From contig WPIO01000001.1 in NCBI GenBank assembly GCA_009760855.2, forward strand, positions 6,418,501-6,482,500: a stretch of DNA of 64,000 bases. The letters run 5' to 3'. Under the pieces are notes generated by a model, which was not told the origin of the DNA, did no database searches, and saw only the letters and a program-made list of their open reading frames with translations. Of this stretch, positions 12,831 through 23,535 are shown one piece after another. Both the position numbers and the translations under genes were made by a program. The DNA is from Cristatella mucedo. Its lineage: Eukaryota; Bryozoa; Phylactolaemata; Cristatellidae. How positions within the stretch are numbered: position 1 is the first letter of the stretch; every line of letters begins with the position of its first letter.

Positions 12831-13282
12831 GCGCGGTACTCCTACGATTGGGCGCCAGCGAAAAGCAGCACTTGCTCAGATATTCCGCAGGAGCCGGTCG
12901 TGAGCTGCTCAGAGCCTCGAGCGCTGCTCGGAGGAGATTCCAACGCTGGCTGAACGCAGGTGAAGGTGGTTCGCTTTCGCCTCTGGCTCAGGAGGAGGCC
13001 TGAGTGGGTACGAAGAAGCGCCGACGTAACGCCCGCCGATTGCAAGTCTCCGGCGTTGAATCTGCGAGCGAACAGCAAGGCAGCAGTGCTGGCTGCAGGC
13101 TCTGTCTGGCTGCTCCGAAATACGGACCGCGGGAGCCGACGAACGTCGTAGGAATTCGAAAACCAATTCAGCTGCAGCAGCCACAGTAAGTGACAGCCAC
13201 GACTGCTCGGTCTGACTCTAGAACAAGTGACTAGATTTCGGGAGAGCATGCGTAGATAAAATGTATAAACATAATTCATGTG
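12831..13282. other. GC-richer interval, no gene recognised
   Basis: Several overlapping open frames on both strands (longest 145 codons, reverse) with Arg/Ser/Ala-rich chance-like composition. No domain or splice model could be supported. Confidence 0.35.
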
Positions 13283-13428
13283 TATAGCGCCCTAAGAGAA
13301 CTTAATCTCTATTCAGGCGCTTCACATATGCCTCCGGGCTCGAGCCCACGACCTCAGCCAGACCTTAGTCGGGAGGGGGGTAGGCGAGCACCTTAACCAC
13401 TGGACCAAATCAGCTCGGCATGCATAGA
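13283..13428 (-). mobile_element. SINE-1 (tRNA-derived), full copy
   Basis: Read on the reverse strand it has an A-box (TGGTCCAGTGG, fitting TRGYNNARNGG), a B-box-like GGCTCGAGCCC about 45 bp on, and a 3' part GCGCCTGAATAGAGATTAAG followed by TTCTCTTAGGGCGCTATAC. That 3' part is the terminal hairpin of the resident LINEs, closest to the LINE C version. The A box plus B box marks an RNA polymerase III promoter of tRNA origin. The shared 3' end implies mobilisation by the LINE machinery. Confidence 0.85.
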
Positions 13429-14989
13429 TTCAACGAGAGCTTTTGGTTCTGTTGGCATCTTGTACAAGTATAGCTACTCGTGCACTGGGATTATCGCTAT
13501 CGCTACAATTGAAGATAATTCTAGCCAAGCTCCTAAGTGTTGACAAGAAAGAGCTGCCATGCACAAAATTAAACTAATGACCCTGAATCGGACCTTTCCT
13601 CGCATTGAATTACATTGTCGACACCGTCAGCCTTTCAGAGTCTTACCGGCGAGCGAGCTACTGTATTGCTATAAGCCAAATTTCTGTTTTCTCCGCAATG
13701 CAATTACATGAAGGCCTGCTGCAGCTATACAAGATAGTTTATGAGTTTGCACTGTATGAAACCATAGGCCACGTCGATTTAAAATTGCTAGAGACAGGTT
13801 AAGTATAACTTGGCCTCTAGATTGGTATGTAATGGCACTAAATTATTCGAATAAAGCTTTTCTCAATCCGGTAGAAATTTTAGGTATTTTCTTTACTTAC
13901 GGAAATATGTAGCAGGAAGTGTTTGGTCTTTATAATGAAATTAGCACCTGAAAAATATTTTGATTCTGTCCAGGTTTGAGTAAAAAATGCCGCATTATGA
14001 GAGTTAGTGTATAAAAACCCTCCTTTAACTTTAAAAATTGCCTTTTGGTGCCAAGTGTTTTTCAAACTCGAAAGTATTTAGAAGGACAGTCTTTTTTTCT
14101 GAAATAGGTATATAAACATGAAACTGACCTGTTAATCTTTAAAGCAGAAAGTAGCTCGAATTGCACTGACTACTTTCGTCAACGGAAGTGCCAGCATCGA
14201 TACGACCAGCTAGCTCAAACTTGTGGGTGCTCTTGCTGCCGCCACCAGACCAAAAAGGTTCGCAGTTTAAACCTCATAATCATATTCCTATCAATATGAA
14301 TATCTCAATAGATGGTAAATTACAGATAACATTACAAGCTGCTAGTGTGCAACATTTAAGTTACCGATACTTCCTGCTGAAATTTCGTATACACTCTGGT
14401 TATAGCCATAGTAGTTGGCTGGTAGCTGCAAAATATTCTGTCCTTCCAGAGCCTTGCATTACCTAGAAATATATCAATACAGTAATTTGGCTCGCGGCAT
14501 TCGCATTAACTTTAAGCGTCTCTTCACCAGTCAGCTAATTCACATCTTACGCTTCGTCACGATCTGCTCAGTACGAGAGCTGTTATATGTCATATGTCTC
14601 TTCTTACACCAGAAGCGGAGGGAATCAGTAGATTTCTCTCTAGCGAGCGAACGGGACAGGACATCCTCGGCTCCCTCGTACTATTGAAATCGTTGAGATG
14701 TATCTACCAAAATTAGAAAGCCTGGCTACACCTCTATCTCACACGTGATTTTAATTACCTTTCATCGTGCTTTCTAATGATAAACTGTGGCATTGATCAA
14801 CTCAAAATGTTGACAAGGGGTTATTAACATTTACACTCTGTACAGAAATGGGAAAACCTCTACCGATTTCAGGAAATAATTCTGAAAGTTTTAAAATTAT
14901 TGGTGCCGTTTCAGAATCAAGTCTTATAAAATGTAATGAATGTTTCTCCATCTGTAACTTCGAAAAGCCACGTGGATTAAGTTGGTGAA
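13429..14989. other. No feature recognised
   Basis: AT-rich interval with short open frames only and no repeat shared with the rest of the window. Confidence 0.45.
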
Positions 14990-15956
14990 ACGCTTGAGAG
15001 TTTTCTATTGCACACTAAAAGCCTGAGTACTTTTCGGTTCGCATTCGGTAGCCAAATGACTTCATCTCACGCAACGATGAGAAAGTGAGAAGCATAGATG
15101 TGTCAGCAAGGCAGTCAAGGAAATAATTAGCATGGAAGTAGCAGCTCAAGACGGCTGGACACAATGTACCACAGTAGGCGGCCGGTGAGAAAATTTCGAT
15201 GCCTAAGAATTGTGGAAGTGAGTTCCACAGTCTAGGACCTGCAGACCAAAAGCTTCTGTCACCAACCATCTTAAAATGAAGGAGTGGAACAGCTAATGTA
15301 TCTTCTATATAGGACCTGAGAGCACGGAAAGGCTGAACTTGGTGAAGCAATTCATCTAGATGTGCCAAGCTATGGTGGCCCCTGCGGGTCAGAGTAAGAA
15401 TTTTTCTCAATGTCCATTTGTTGGCAGGAAGTCATTACAGCTCTCTAAGCAAAGGAGACGCGTGGCTGAACCTCTTGGATTTCTTGACTAGCCTTGTAGC
15501 CCAATCAATCACCATCTGCAGTGTTTTCATCCGCAGCTCGGATAAAACTGAATTACAGTTAAATTAACATAATCAATAATCTTAGACAGCGACTGGGCGC
15601 GATGGATAGCCATGGAGGCAGTCTGCTTGACAGAGCCTTCATATTTCAGGCATTTTTCAAAGAGGACACCTGAATTTCGAGAACATGATGACGGTCGCAC
15701 TACAGTATCACTAATTAGAAGACCGGAGTCCCCTAGTCCAGCCGCACGCTTGGGCTGACTTATGAGTAGGAGTTCGGTTTCAACGTCGCTTAGTTTATGA
15801 AAGTGGCCGACATCCTGGATCGAATGTCTGCAAATCAGGTATTTAGTGGCCGCAGTTGATTCCGATAGTTTAAATGACAAATATAGTTGGTTATTGCCAG
15901 CGTAGAAGTGACAGCCGATCCCATAGATCCGAATTGATTTCTCCAGAGGTTCGACC

Positions 15957-16308
15957 ATTAGCGACAGAAGCTTTTGCTCAGAGGAGCCTGAGGAGACTGG
16001 GGAGCTCGTTTCCACAATTCTTACGCAACGACATTTACTTCCCTGCTTCCGACTGAGGCGCATCCCTTCCACCCATCCTGAGCCGCTACTAACTAGCTCA
16101 ACTGTCCTCCTGACTCCTCCTCCTCCTCCTCGTCCTGACTCAGCTACGCTTCTTACTTTCTCTTTGTTTCGTGAGATGACGTCTCTTTGCTACCGAAAGC
16201 GTACGGAAAGCCGCTTAGGCTGTGAGTGTGAGCTCTCCTTCGCAACACCCCCTTAGTGTCTGTGGCTTTGTGGGCTTACAAATGGAGATATATTACATTT
16301 CATTACGA
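15957..16308 (+). mobile_element. LINE B 3' end nested in reverse LINE B
   Basis: Runs from the codons for 'gacagaagctttt' and 'ctcgtttccacaattcttac' through 'ccgaaagcgtacggaaagcc' and 'gcttaggctgtgag' to an ATTAC-rich tail. It is opposite in strand to the surrounding LINE B. It splits that copy's reverse transcriptase exactly between the QGSV motif and the YADD-equivalent motif, proving insertion after the host copy was in place. Confidence 0.88.
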
Positions 16309-17871
16309 ATAACGGACCCTTGAGAGACTCTACATGTGACTGAGTGATCTGGTGGGTGAGACTTGACCACCGCACGGCGCGGATTAAACACAATCGGATA
16401 AGTACGATTCGAACCCGACCAGAGCCTCAACCGGCTGAGTCCTACCGTTGTCCTCAGTCGTTCGAGTAAGAGATCGCGGTCAAGTGTGTCAATGGTGGTC
16501 GCTTATAGGTTTAGAAGAACCAAGCTCGTGACATTCCCATCATCGGCGCTGTCTAGAATATCGCTGGTCAAATGGAGAGGAGCAGTTTCAGTGGAGTGCT
16601 GTCCCTTGAATCCCGACTGAATTTTCTTTGAAAACTCATTCTAGTTAATGTGTTCCACAAGCTGCTTAGTGAAATCTATTCGAGAATCTTGGAATAAAAA
16701 GGAGAAAAGACTGGGCGATATCGAGGACCTCTGGCTCATTTCCAGGCTTCTTAAGCATTGGTCGAACGATAGCACATTTTGAAGACTTTGGAACAACCCA
16801 TTAATCCGGTGAAGCATTGAAAACATGAGTTATGGCTGGGCTAAGTTTGTCCGCCGGTGAAGAACAAAGAGGGGATGGTATTGAAATTTCAGCTGACATG
16901 CTCCTTTAGTGGACTTAATTAAAAAGGCCACTTCATGTACTGAAACTTCTGAAATTGTTAGTGGAGGTCACAGGTTGCGAGTCACGACTGCTTAGCCAGA
17001 AGTGCCTATGGAGGTAGAAGGTGTGCAATTTTTCACAGGAGAAAGCGGAAAACTTTTCCGTCAAACAGTTAATATCTATTTAGTGAGACCGCTGAGAGTG
17101 AGAGTCGTCAAGAAAATGACTCGCTCTCTAATAATTTTTTTTATCTGAGTGACTAGACTGCAGTTTCCTATAACAAAAAAGAGCTAGCCCTAGCTTGTCT
17201 AAGCTACCCGGTGTTGACCCGAACGTTGTCTTTGAAACTGACTCTAGCGGAGTCAGAGTCGGACTTCTTAAAATGACGTGCAAGCCTACGCTTTACACGG
17301 TTTACATTTTAAGGGTTTTCAACAAATCGAATGGAATCCCTACGACTCCCTACACGGACAGACTTTAGGGAAGTATGCTCATGGGGTTGAGCAGTCCTAA
17401 GTTTTAGAGCTACTGCGTCAGTGACAGTATCGAGGCTGTCGGCGGAGTCTCGGTGCAGACCGAGCGGCATCGAAAGAAGATTTCAAATTTTCGCTGAATC
17501 GGCCCTTTTTTAAGTTTCGTGGCCGGATGAGCTCGTTACTGTCGTGTTCATCTGACGGAGCTGGAACGGTGGACAAGATGGTGGACAAGATTGAGCAAGG
17601 ATCCGAGATAGTAAGCGTACGTGCGACAGGATCGCTAGGCTAGACGTATGTAAAGATTGCCAGATCCAGATAAGGCTACCAATACGAGACGTAAGACTAA
17701 CTTTTTGGACTACGCCGACGTTCTCCAGGCTGTCAAAAGATGAGCGGACCTGATTGGCTCGTTGTCATCAAAGTGAATTTTAAAGTCACTGCAATCAATA
17801 ACGGCTTGTCAATCGGAAAAATTTGATGAGGAAGTCCAAAAACTCGTCCATAAGCAAGATTAAACAGAACG

Positions 17872-17992
17872 AAGGGACCGAATGCGTACCAAAAGTCGCT
17901 TAGGCTGTGAGTTCGCTATTCAAAACTCTCCAGCGTAATAGTCTTTATGGCTTTGTGGGCATACAGACGAAGATACATTACGTTACATCAGT
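17872..17992 (+). mobile_element. Short LINE B 3' tail nested in reverse LINE B
   Basis: About 120 bp matching the last part of LINE B (GAATGCGTACCAAAAGTCGC, 'ttaggctgtgag', 'aaaactctccagcgtaat', tail 'gatacattacgttacat'). It lies between the decayed endonuclease and reverse transcriptase parts of the reverse copy. Confidence 0.82.
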
Positions 17993-18350
17993 AGATCATA
18001 GCTGTGCGAGGTCTTTGGTTTAGATTTGATGACAAATGATTCAAAACGATGGCAAAGCTAAAAGCTGCAGGTGGTATAGCCAAGTATTTCACGAACAACG
18101 ACTACAAACCCACCACCCATCTTGTGAGAACGCATGGTCTGAAAAAAATGAGAAACAAAGTGGGGTGATCTGAGACACGCAGCCACCAGAGCAGGGATTC
18201 ATCCAAGTTTCGGTTTTCGCAAGAAATGCATCGAACTTCTACTGGAAAACCTGATCGCAAATAATTAGCCCTTTGGTTTTTTAGCTTGTGGACATTTAGC
18301 AGGCGGAGTTTAAAAAATAAGGCGACACTGATTAGGAGGATTGAGGCGAG

Positions 18351-19138
18351 TGAGATTAACGGTTGGGGTAGCGGCAGCAGCAGCAGCAGCAGTCGGGGAG
18401 CTGAGCTGGGCGGGAACTCCCCTCCAGTAACGGCCGGCAGTCCACTACTCTCTTTATACTGAGCCCTTCACGGTGAGCGAGCGAGCGAGCCACTGCCACG
18501 AGTGCTTCAACAAACAGAGCATTCAACTTAACGGTGGCACGGAGATTCGCCGGCCGACCTGTGGACAGGGCGGTCTCGGGATTCGGGGAGATTCTTACCG
18601 ACAGTCCGAAGAAGAACAGAGACGGCATATGTTATTGACCAGTGGCCACATCACATCTCACCGCTAAGCAAGCCCTTTTTTGACAGGCACATCTGCGGAA
18701 AGCTCGTTCGAAGTCACAGCGATAACTGTCAGCGAAGCACCCAAAGGTATTGCTAAGAAGTTATGTAAGGGTCTACAACGCTCCAAATTCCCGGCGGAAA
18801 CATGCAAGTGCTTTTTTTCAGTGCAGTAGCGACGCTCGCCACCTGTTGCGGCCTGTTCTATTTCCCGTTTACGCTCAGTCGGGCGCTGGTGCGGCTGCAG
18901 CATGACGAGGCTAAGGAGAAAAGTGAGCTTGCTAGTGGTATTCTGCTGGTCCTCCACAGTAGGCGCCCGTGCTAGAGGAAGGCTGCTTGGAACGTGTACT
19001 CGGAACGAGAGCTTGCTGCGTCGGGTATGATCTGGCTACTGGGAAGGGCTCCGCGGCCAAGTGCCGCTGCCTAGGCCGCTGGAACAGGACACGAAGCAGC
19101 GACGACCGGCTGATGGAGATGGCTGCATAATAAGGATG
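18351..19138. other. Unassigned GC-richer interval
   Basis: Contains a (CAG)7-like run near 18373 and reverse open frames of 90 and 97 codons with no recognised domain. They could be fragments of a neighbouring reverse-strand gene, but no splice chain could be built. Confidence 0.3.
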
Positions 19139-19325
19139 ATAATAATAATAATAATAACAATAGCTGATTTAAAAGCCTCGTTTGTATAGCGGCAGAAGAG
19201 CCTCGGCGGCCATCACCACCGCTTGCAGTTTACAATGAGGGATGGCACACTCGAGGATCCGAACCCGAGACCTCTGTCGTCAGGAGCGAGCATCTTACCT
19301 CCTAGGCTACCACGGCTCATGATTA
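19139..19325 (-). mobile_element. SINE-2, full copy
   Basis: On the reverse strand: tRNA-like head (GCCGTGGTAGCCTAGGAGG, then 'gctcgctcctgacgac' and the B box GGGTTCGGATCC), a body with 'gcggtggtgatggcc' and 'ggctcttctgccgctataca', then AAATCAGCTATTGTTATTAT as 3' tail. The same order occurs at 33488-33655 and 52478-52650, and split at 48490/49353. Confidence 0.85.
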
Positions 19326-19912
19326 TGCAACAGGACGGCCAGCTTGGCCGAGCTAGTGCGATCGCTACAAGCCATATGGGGACCAAAATTATTAGGCAAA
19401 CTAGGCGACGACGCCGACTTGTTGAGAAGAAGACTATCGGATTAGTGGCCAATAAAGTGCTGTGGCTGAGTAAGCAGCATACAACCAAAAGGGTATTTTT
19501 TTCAAACGCTACACCTGTTGGGCTTTGCTCAAACCCTAGCACTCGATTTATTGGACTGACGAAATGAAATTTTAATTCCTCGGTAGCAGCGAATGTTGGC
19601 TTCAAGTAAGCCATGGAACGGGTGAGGAATACAGAGGTGACTGCCAGCAGGACACTTTGAAGAGCTGCGGCGGCAGGATCACGATTTGGGGATTATTTTC
19701 CAGTGCATGAATGGGAGCATTGAATCGCATTCCTCATATGACATACCCCACAATGTTTATACAAACCTAGCAAACCTTGGCGCTAGTTGGTTTGCTCGAA
19801 GACTTATGTATAATATAAAATAGTAAAGCCGAATATTAAGCCAGTTATCCAACGGTCATATTTCTCGCCTGCATAAATGCCTAAGGCTCTGAATTCTGAA
19901 TGTATATACGGC
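19326..19912. other. No feature recognised
   Basis: Open frames on both strands here (114 and 133 codons) overlap the adjacent SINE and look like chance frames. Confidence 0.35.
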
Positions 19913-20221
19913 TTACTTCGAGTCGTCTGCTTGTTCCAGACAGTTTTTAGAGGCTTGGGCATCTTGCTGTACTGTCTCCTGCAAGTGACTAGGCTTCTCG
20001 CAATGGCGAGAATCAACAGGCACTGGGACGATATCAAAATCCAAAGCTAGTATGCTAGTAACATGCGGGGAGTTTGGAGGTGTGCGACGAAACTTATACG
20101 GAATGTCTGCCACGCTAGCATTTAGCAAGCGGCTGCGCACGTGCCAAGCAAGATAATGCAAATCAATTTCCATTTCCTCTTTTGTCTCGCAATGCAACTG
20201 TGCGAGTTCTAAAGAAAACAT
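19913..20221 (-). CDS. Unrecognised 102-codon ORF divergent from DAGL
   Basis: A complete reverse frame from ATG to TAA with protein-like composition: MFSLELAQLHCETKEEMEID, an aromatic/basic stretch LHYLAWHVRSRLL, then SILALDFDIVPVPVD and a Gln/Asp-rich end. I do not recognise the family and see no signal peptide or membrane segment. A TATAAAAGG element lies about 20 nt upstream of the ATG on the same strand. If it is a real TATA box, transcription would start near the first ATG and translation might begin at the second Met (codon 17). The ORF faces away from the diacylglycerol lipase start, about 430 bp off, so it could be a divergent neighbour or one exon of a longer gene. It could also be chance. 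Confidence 0.35.
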   Translation of the reverse strand: MFSLELAQLHCETKEEMEIDLHYLAWHVRSRLLNASVADIPYKFRRTPPNSPHVTSILALDFDIVPVPVDSRHCEKPSHLQETVQQDAQASKNCLEQADDSK

Positions 20222-20643
20222 CTGGTCGTTCCACAGCGCCTTTTATAAAGCAAGGTTTAGCACAATTCTTGGCCAAATCCTGACTAAGCTCCTGTTCTGC
20301 ATGACAGCCTCCCTCTTCCCCCTCCCCCCATGCGACCGAAGCTCACAAAGGAGAGAGCCCTGAGGCGGGACCAGCGAGCTAGTCGACAGGGGAAAACTTA
20401 GCTACTTCACAGGCCGAAAGGTCCGCTGGGACTCGCGAATCGGCCTGGGGGTAAGGGGGACCGATAGCCGCAGCCAGCGCGATAGGCGGGTGACCTCTCA
20501 AGTGAGAGGGCAGGGCACTCGGCAGGTGCCCGATTGGGATCCATGGTTATATCCGGTCACGTGACACCGCAACCCTTGGCTAGCTGCCGCTACCCAGCCT
20601 TGGCCGCCGGCCGAGCAGTCGCCGGGTCCGCGGCATCTGCGAA
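20222..20643. promoter_or_regulatory. Putative DAGL promoter/5' UTR interval
   Basis: GC-rich stretch between the reverse ORF and the lipase start codon, with C-rich runs (about 20310-20330) and many CpGs. On the + strand no TATA box is evident. On the reverse strand TATAAAAGG lies at about 20240-20249. Position and composition suit a CpG-type, possibly bidirectional, promoter. An upstream non-coding exon further left cannot be excluded. Confidence 0.4.
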
Positions 20644-20688
20644 ATGAAATGCCGGGCCTTGTTGCTTTTCGGCGCAGATGGTCAATAG
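20644..20688 (+). promoter_or_regulatory. Overlapping upstream ORF (14 codons)
   Basis: An ATG five bases before the lipase ATG opens a different frame and stops at TAG 20686-20688, inside exon 1. Both ATGs have a G at -3. Ribosomes starting at the first would bypass the lipase start, so leaky scanning would be needed for lipase synthesis. Confidence 0.6.
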
Positions 20689-20743
20689 GCTCGGATGACC
20701 TGACAGGTCCCGCTGTGACCCTATGCCTGCTGCACATAATCTG
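20649..20743 (+). CDS. DAGLA: DAGL exon 1 (start codon; N-terminus)
   Basis: ATG opens MPGLVAFRRRWSIGSDDLTG, almost superposable on the vertebrate DAGLA N-terminus (MPG.V.FRRRWS.GSDDL). It continues PAVTLCLLHII, the first half of membrane helix 1. The exon ends in TG before the donor GTAAGC. The split codon becomes TGG (Trp32) with the G that opens exon 2, matching the Trp at this place in the family. Without splicing the frame meets TAA immediately, so this exon cannot be seen as a long ORF. Confidence 0.95.
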
Positions 20744-20799
20744 GTAAGCGTGCCGTGCTGAAGCTGTCTCTCGGCTCGCAGTTCTTCAACTCCTCTAGC

Positions 20800-22060
20800 T
20801 CTCCGAAGAGTAGAGAGCTCTGCTAAAATCACTCTAGCTAGACCTCGTGACCGTGTGTAGATGCGCGTCTGAGACCGGTTGCTCGCGCCTCTGCAGCGAG
20901 CGATCGCTGGCCTCGTCCGGCTATTTCTTGCCGATCTACCCGCTTCGGGACGGGACGCTCGGCGTAGTCAGGCGAGCGGAACGTCTGTCCCGTGCCTTCA
21001 CCTTGCAGGCAGTCGAGCGCTGTCTGCGCGCTGCTATTGCGTCCCTGCGAATCCGCTTTATAGGCTCGGTGTCTCTCGGGCTCAGCGGCTCAGCACGCTC
21101 GCGTCGCTTCCGATTAGTCACGCGGAGCTAGCAGTGAGTTATGTTGTGGCGGCGGCAGCGGCGGCGGCGGCTGGCGTTAGGACAGGACGCGACAGCTAAT
21201 CGATAGGAATTGCCGCTCGGTCGGCTTGCCTGGAGAGCCTGCTGTCACTCGCCGGGTCGCCAATCTAAGCCGTCGAGCAAAAAAGAAACGGCGAGAACGA
21301 GCTTGCCCTGGCCGTAGCTCGAGCTCGCCTCCTCCGAGCAGCGGCCGGCGGCGGCGGCGGCGCGTCCCTCGCCCCTGAGCTCCTCCATCCGTAGCCGGGC
21401 GGGCCTCCCTTCAATGCAGCCGGCGGCGGCGGCGGCGTCCTACGGCCTGCCGCCGCGGCAGCTGCCCGGACGCTCGAGGCCACCGAGGGCTGGGCCTCGC
21501 TCGGGCGACAGTTCGTGTACGAATTTGCATTCGCGGCGATTCGTTCACGGCTGCCCGATTTGCCAGCGCTCCCGATTTGCCTGCTGCCACTTCATTTCTT
21601 CCGCGGCGCGTCGGTGGCGAGAGCGACTTTAAACAGCAGGCGGGGAGGCGCTCTGCTGCTGCTCGTCTGCGTCGGCTCGCTCGGCCGGCGTGTCCGCCGT
21701 GTCCGCGTGCCGCAGCCAGCGTGGTGACGGGCGAGGTGAGGTTTTTTGCGCATCACCTCCTGAGGGAATTTCGGCCGCGCGTCGCCTCCTGAGGGAATCC
21801 TGCGTTCGGACGGCGCTTCATTCGCAATTCGGAGCACTGCTCGATAAGCCACTCGTTGCCGCAGGCCCATTGTGTTTGCGCAAAATCTCGCTGGAAATCG
21901 TCTGCCGGCGAGAGCTGCATGCTCGGCAGCCTCGCTCTGCTGCTGCTTGTCTGCGTCGGCTCGCTCGGCGTGTCCGCTGTGTCTGTGTTCGCTCGGCGGC
22001 GGCGAGCTCGAGGCTGCTTTCACTTGGGTCTGAATGGTCTGAATGCTGTTTGAGCCAGGG
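20800..22060. promoter_or_regulatory. CpG-rich block in intron 1
   Basis: Over 1.2 kb dense in CG dinucleotides with (GGC)n runs near 21150-21175, 21345-21362 and 21420-21436. It includes an approximately 60-bp direct duplication (about 21650-21715 and 21941-22005, phrase 'ctgcgtcggctcgctcgg') and a shorter one ('cctcctgagggaat' at about 21758 and 21786). Position just after the first coding exon suits a CpG island or alternative promoter. Open frames here on both strands are composition artefacts. Confidence 0.55.
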
Positions 22061-22619
22061 CTGCCCACACCCCGAATGCAAGCGCTGTACGACGTCGCTC
22101 TCCAGTCCCAGGGAAGGTTGCTCATGGGGGCGGAGACAAAAAGTAACTTCGGTGATTTGCCATGGGCAAGTGACTTTTCGTGCACCCATGCTGTCGTCAT
22201 GCTCGCCACTGCTCTCGTTGTTGGTATGCACTCAGTTGTCCAAGCTGTCATAGTGAGCATCAAAGTGAATTGCACGATCTAGTCTTTCCACCATCACTTT
22301 GTATGGTGGTACACTGCAAAGTAAACTGAAGTGTGTCTTATGTAAAGATATACTTCGGGTTGTTAGGCGTTCTATCACTCACCTGCTCGGTGTGCAACAG
22401 AGATGTGTGGCACTCTTGACAATGTACATGAACTTATGCTATAATACTGTGGCCGGGGCTCAGGAATCTGACCAGCAGCATGGTGGTCACCATTGTGGGG
22501 AGTCTAGCCCAGCTGCATGGCGATGAGCATTGTGGGTAATCTAGCCCATCCGATGGTCCCGGTCCCTTGCTACCTGCTGTGCAGCATTGGACCATAGAAG
22601 GTAAGCCCTCGAGACACCA
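22061..22619. other. No feature recognised in mid intron 1
   Basis: Short direct repeats ('gcatggtggtcaccattgtggggagtctagccc' region against 'gcatggcgatgagcattgtgggtaatctagccc', about 22479-22550) are visible. No gene or known repeat family can be called. Confidence 0.4.
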
Positions 22620-23535
22620 GATGTGCCAATACTACTACTAATAATAATAATAACCCTTTTGTATAGCACCCTGAAAATTGCATCTTTGTCCAAGCTCTCC
22701 ACATAGGCTGAAAGGATTCCTATAAGCTTGTCAGTAACAATGGCATGTACAATTACAGCCTGCAAATGCATACGAAGGATAAAGTCACATGGACAAGCAA
22801 ATGCTTGAAGAAGCAGGTGGGCTTTCAGCTTTGCCTTCAATGTAATCAAGGTAGGAGAAGTTGTTTCATTCAACAGTGAGTTGCAAGTTTTGGGAGCCTA
22901 CGATTTAAAGATGCAGTCTCTACAGGATTTTAGGTTGTTAGAGACTAAGCTACACGACTTGCATCAGAGGCATGGATGGTACTATGCGAAGCCTTATTAG
23001 GAAGCAATTCAGATAAGTAGGCCTGAGCAAGAAACTGTATGGACTTAAAACTGAGACTGAATCTCTAAGTCGGTTCGCTGCTTGTTGGGTAGCCAGAAGG
23101 AGAGAAGTGCTTAATATGGCAGTAGTTGCCAAGCTCTTGATACTGGCTTGATCGATTTTGATTTTGAGACTTTTTAGTTTCAGAGTCACATAAGGTTTGG
23201 CTATTACTATTTGGTTGTCTTGCCACCGTTCGAATTTAGAAAGTTAGTTGCCATCCAAGTGTTGACTGTAGGCAATACAAGCTATAAGGGAGTTGGGAGA
23301 TTCTTAAGCATTGCAAGGCTGAAAAGAACCAATCTGCATATCAATGAAAGCATAGCTTGTACCCGACAATGACATGGGTAGAGGCGGTATAAATAGCAAA
23401 AAGAAGGAGGCCTAGATCTTTGAGAAACGCTGTAAATCAAAGAATCAATGAATGACCACTGACCGTTGACATCTACATTCTTAAATCTCCCAAACAGATA
23501 GAACCTAAATAAACACGAGTGCAATACTAGTAATC
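22620..23535 (-). mobile_element. Decayed reverse LINE (A/C type)
   Basis: Begins with an ATT tail on the reverse strand (22636-22655). Reverse translation gives eroded family phrases: FKVL-like SLKIKIDQ, then SYLSGR-like YLFGRFKNVDVNGQWSF near 23450, equivalent to SGRLQSVDVNGQRSS in the better copy at 30469. Frames are heavily broken. It is truncated before the motif A region. Confidence 0.75.

Larger units (their letters stand above)
14990..18350 (-). mobile_element. LINE B, nearly full-length but decayed
   Basis: On the reverse strand the order is the expected one for a CR1/L2-type LINE. At about 18050-18290 there are remnants of the apurinic endonuclease (TETWM-like, then MRSHKMGGGFVVVVRE, cf. 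the GRGGGVA-type motif). Reverse transcriptase palm phrases follow (VSQGSVI near 16310; GCHFYAGNNQLYLSF near 15890, where YADD has become YAGN). Then comes the C-terminus FRALRSYIEDTLAVP with DRSFWSAGPRLWNSLPQF (15015-15410). The 3' end lies at about 14990. Many stops and frameshifts make it a dead copy. Two + strand LINE B tails interrupt it. Confidence 0.82.

Noticed and set aside
12797-13003. ATG-started ORF MAAVSERKEANR...
   Set aside because: The ATG and first codons are satellite sequence (the 'atggcagctgc' landmark), so a real gene start is unlikely.
21265-22275. Multiple long ORFs on both strands in the CpG-rich block
   Set aside because: GC-rich DNA has few stop codons; the frames are Ala/Arg/Pro-rich, overlap on both strands and carry no domain.
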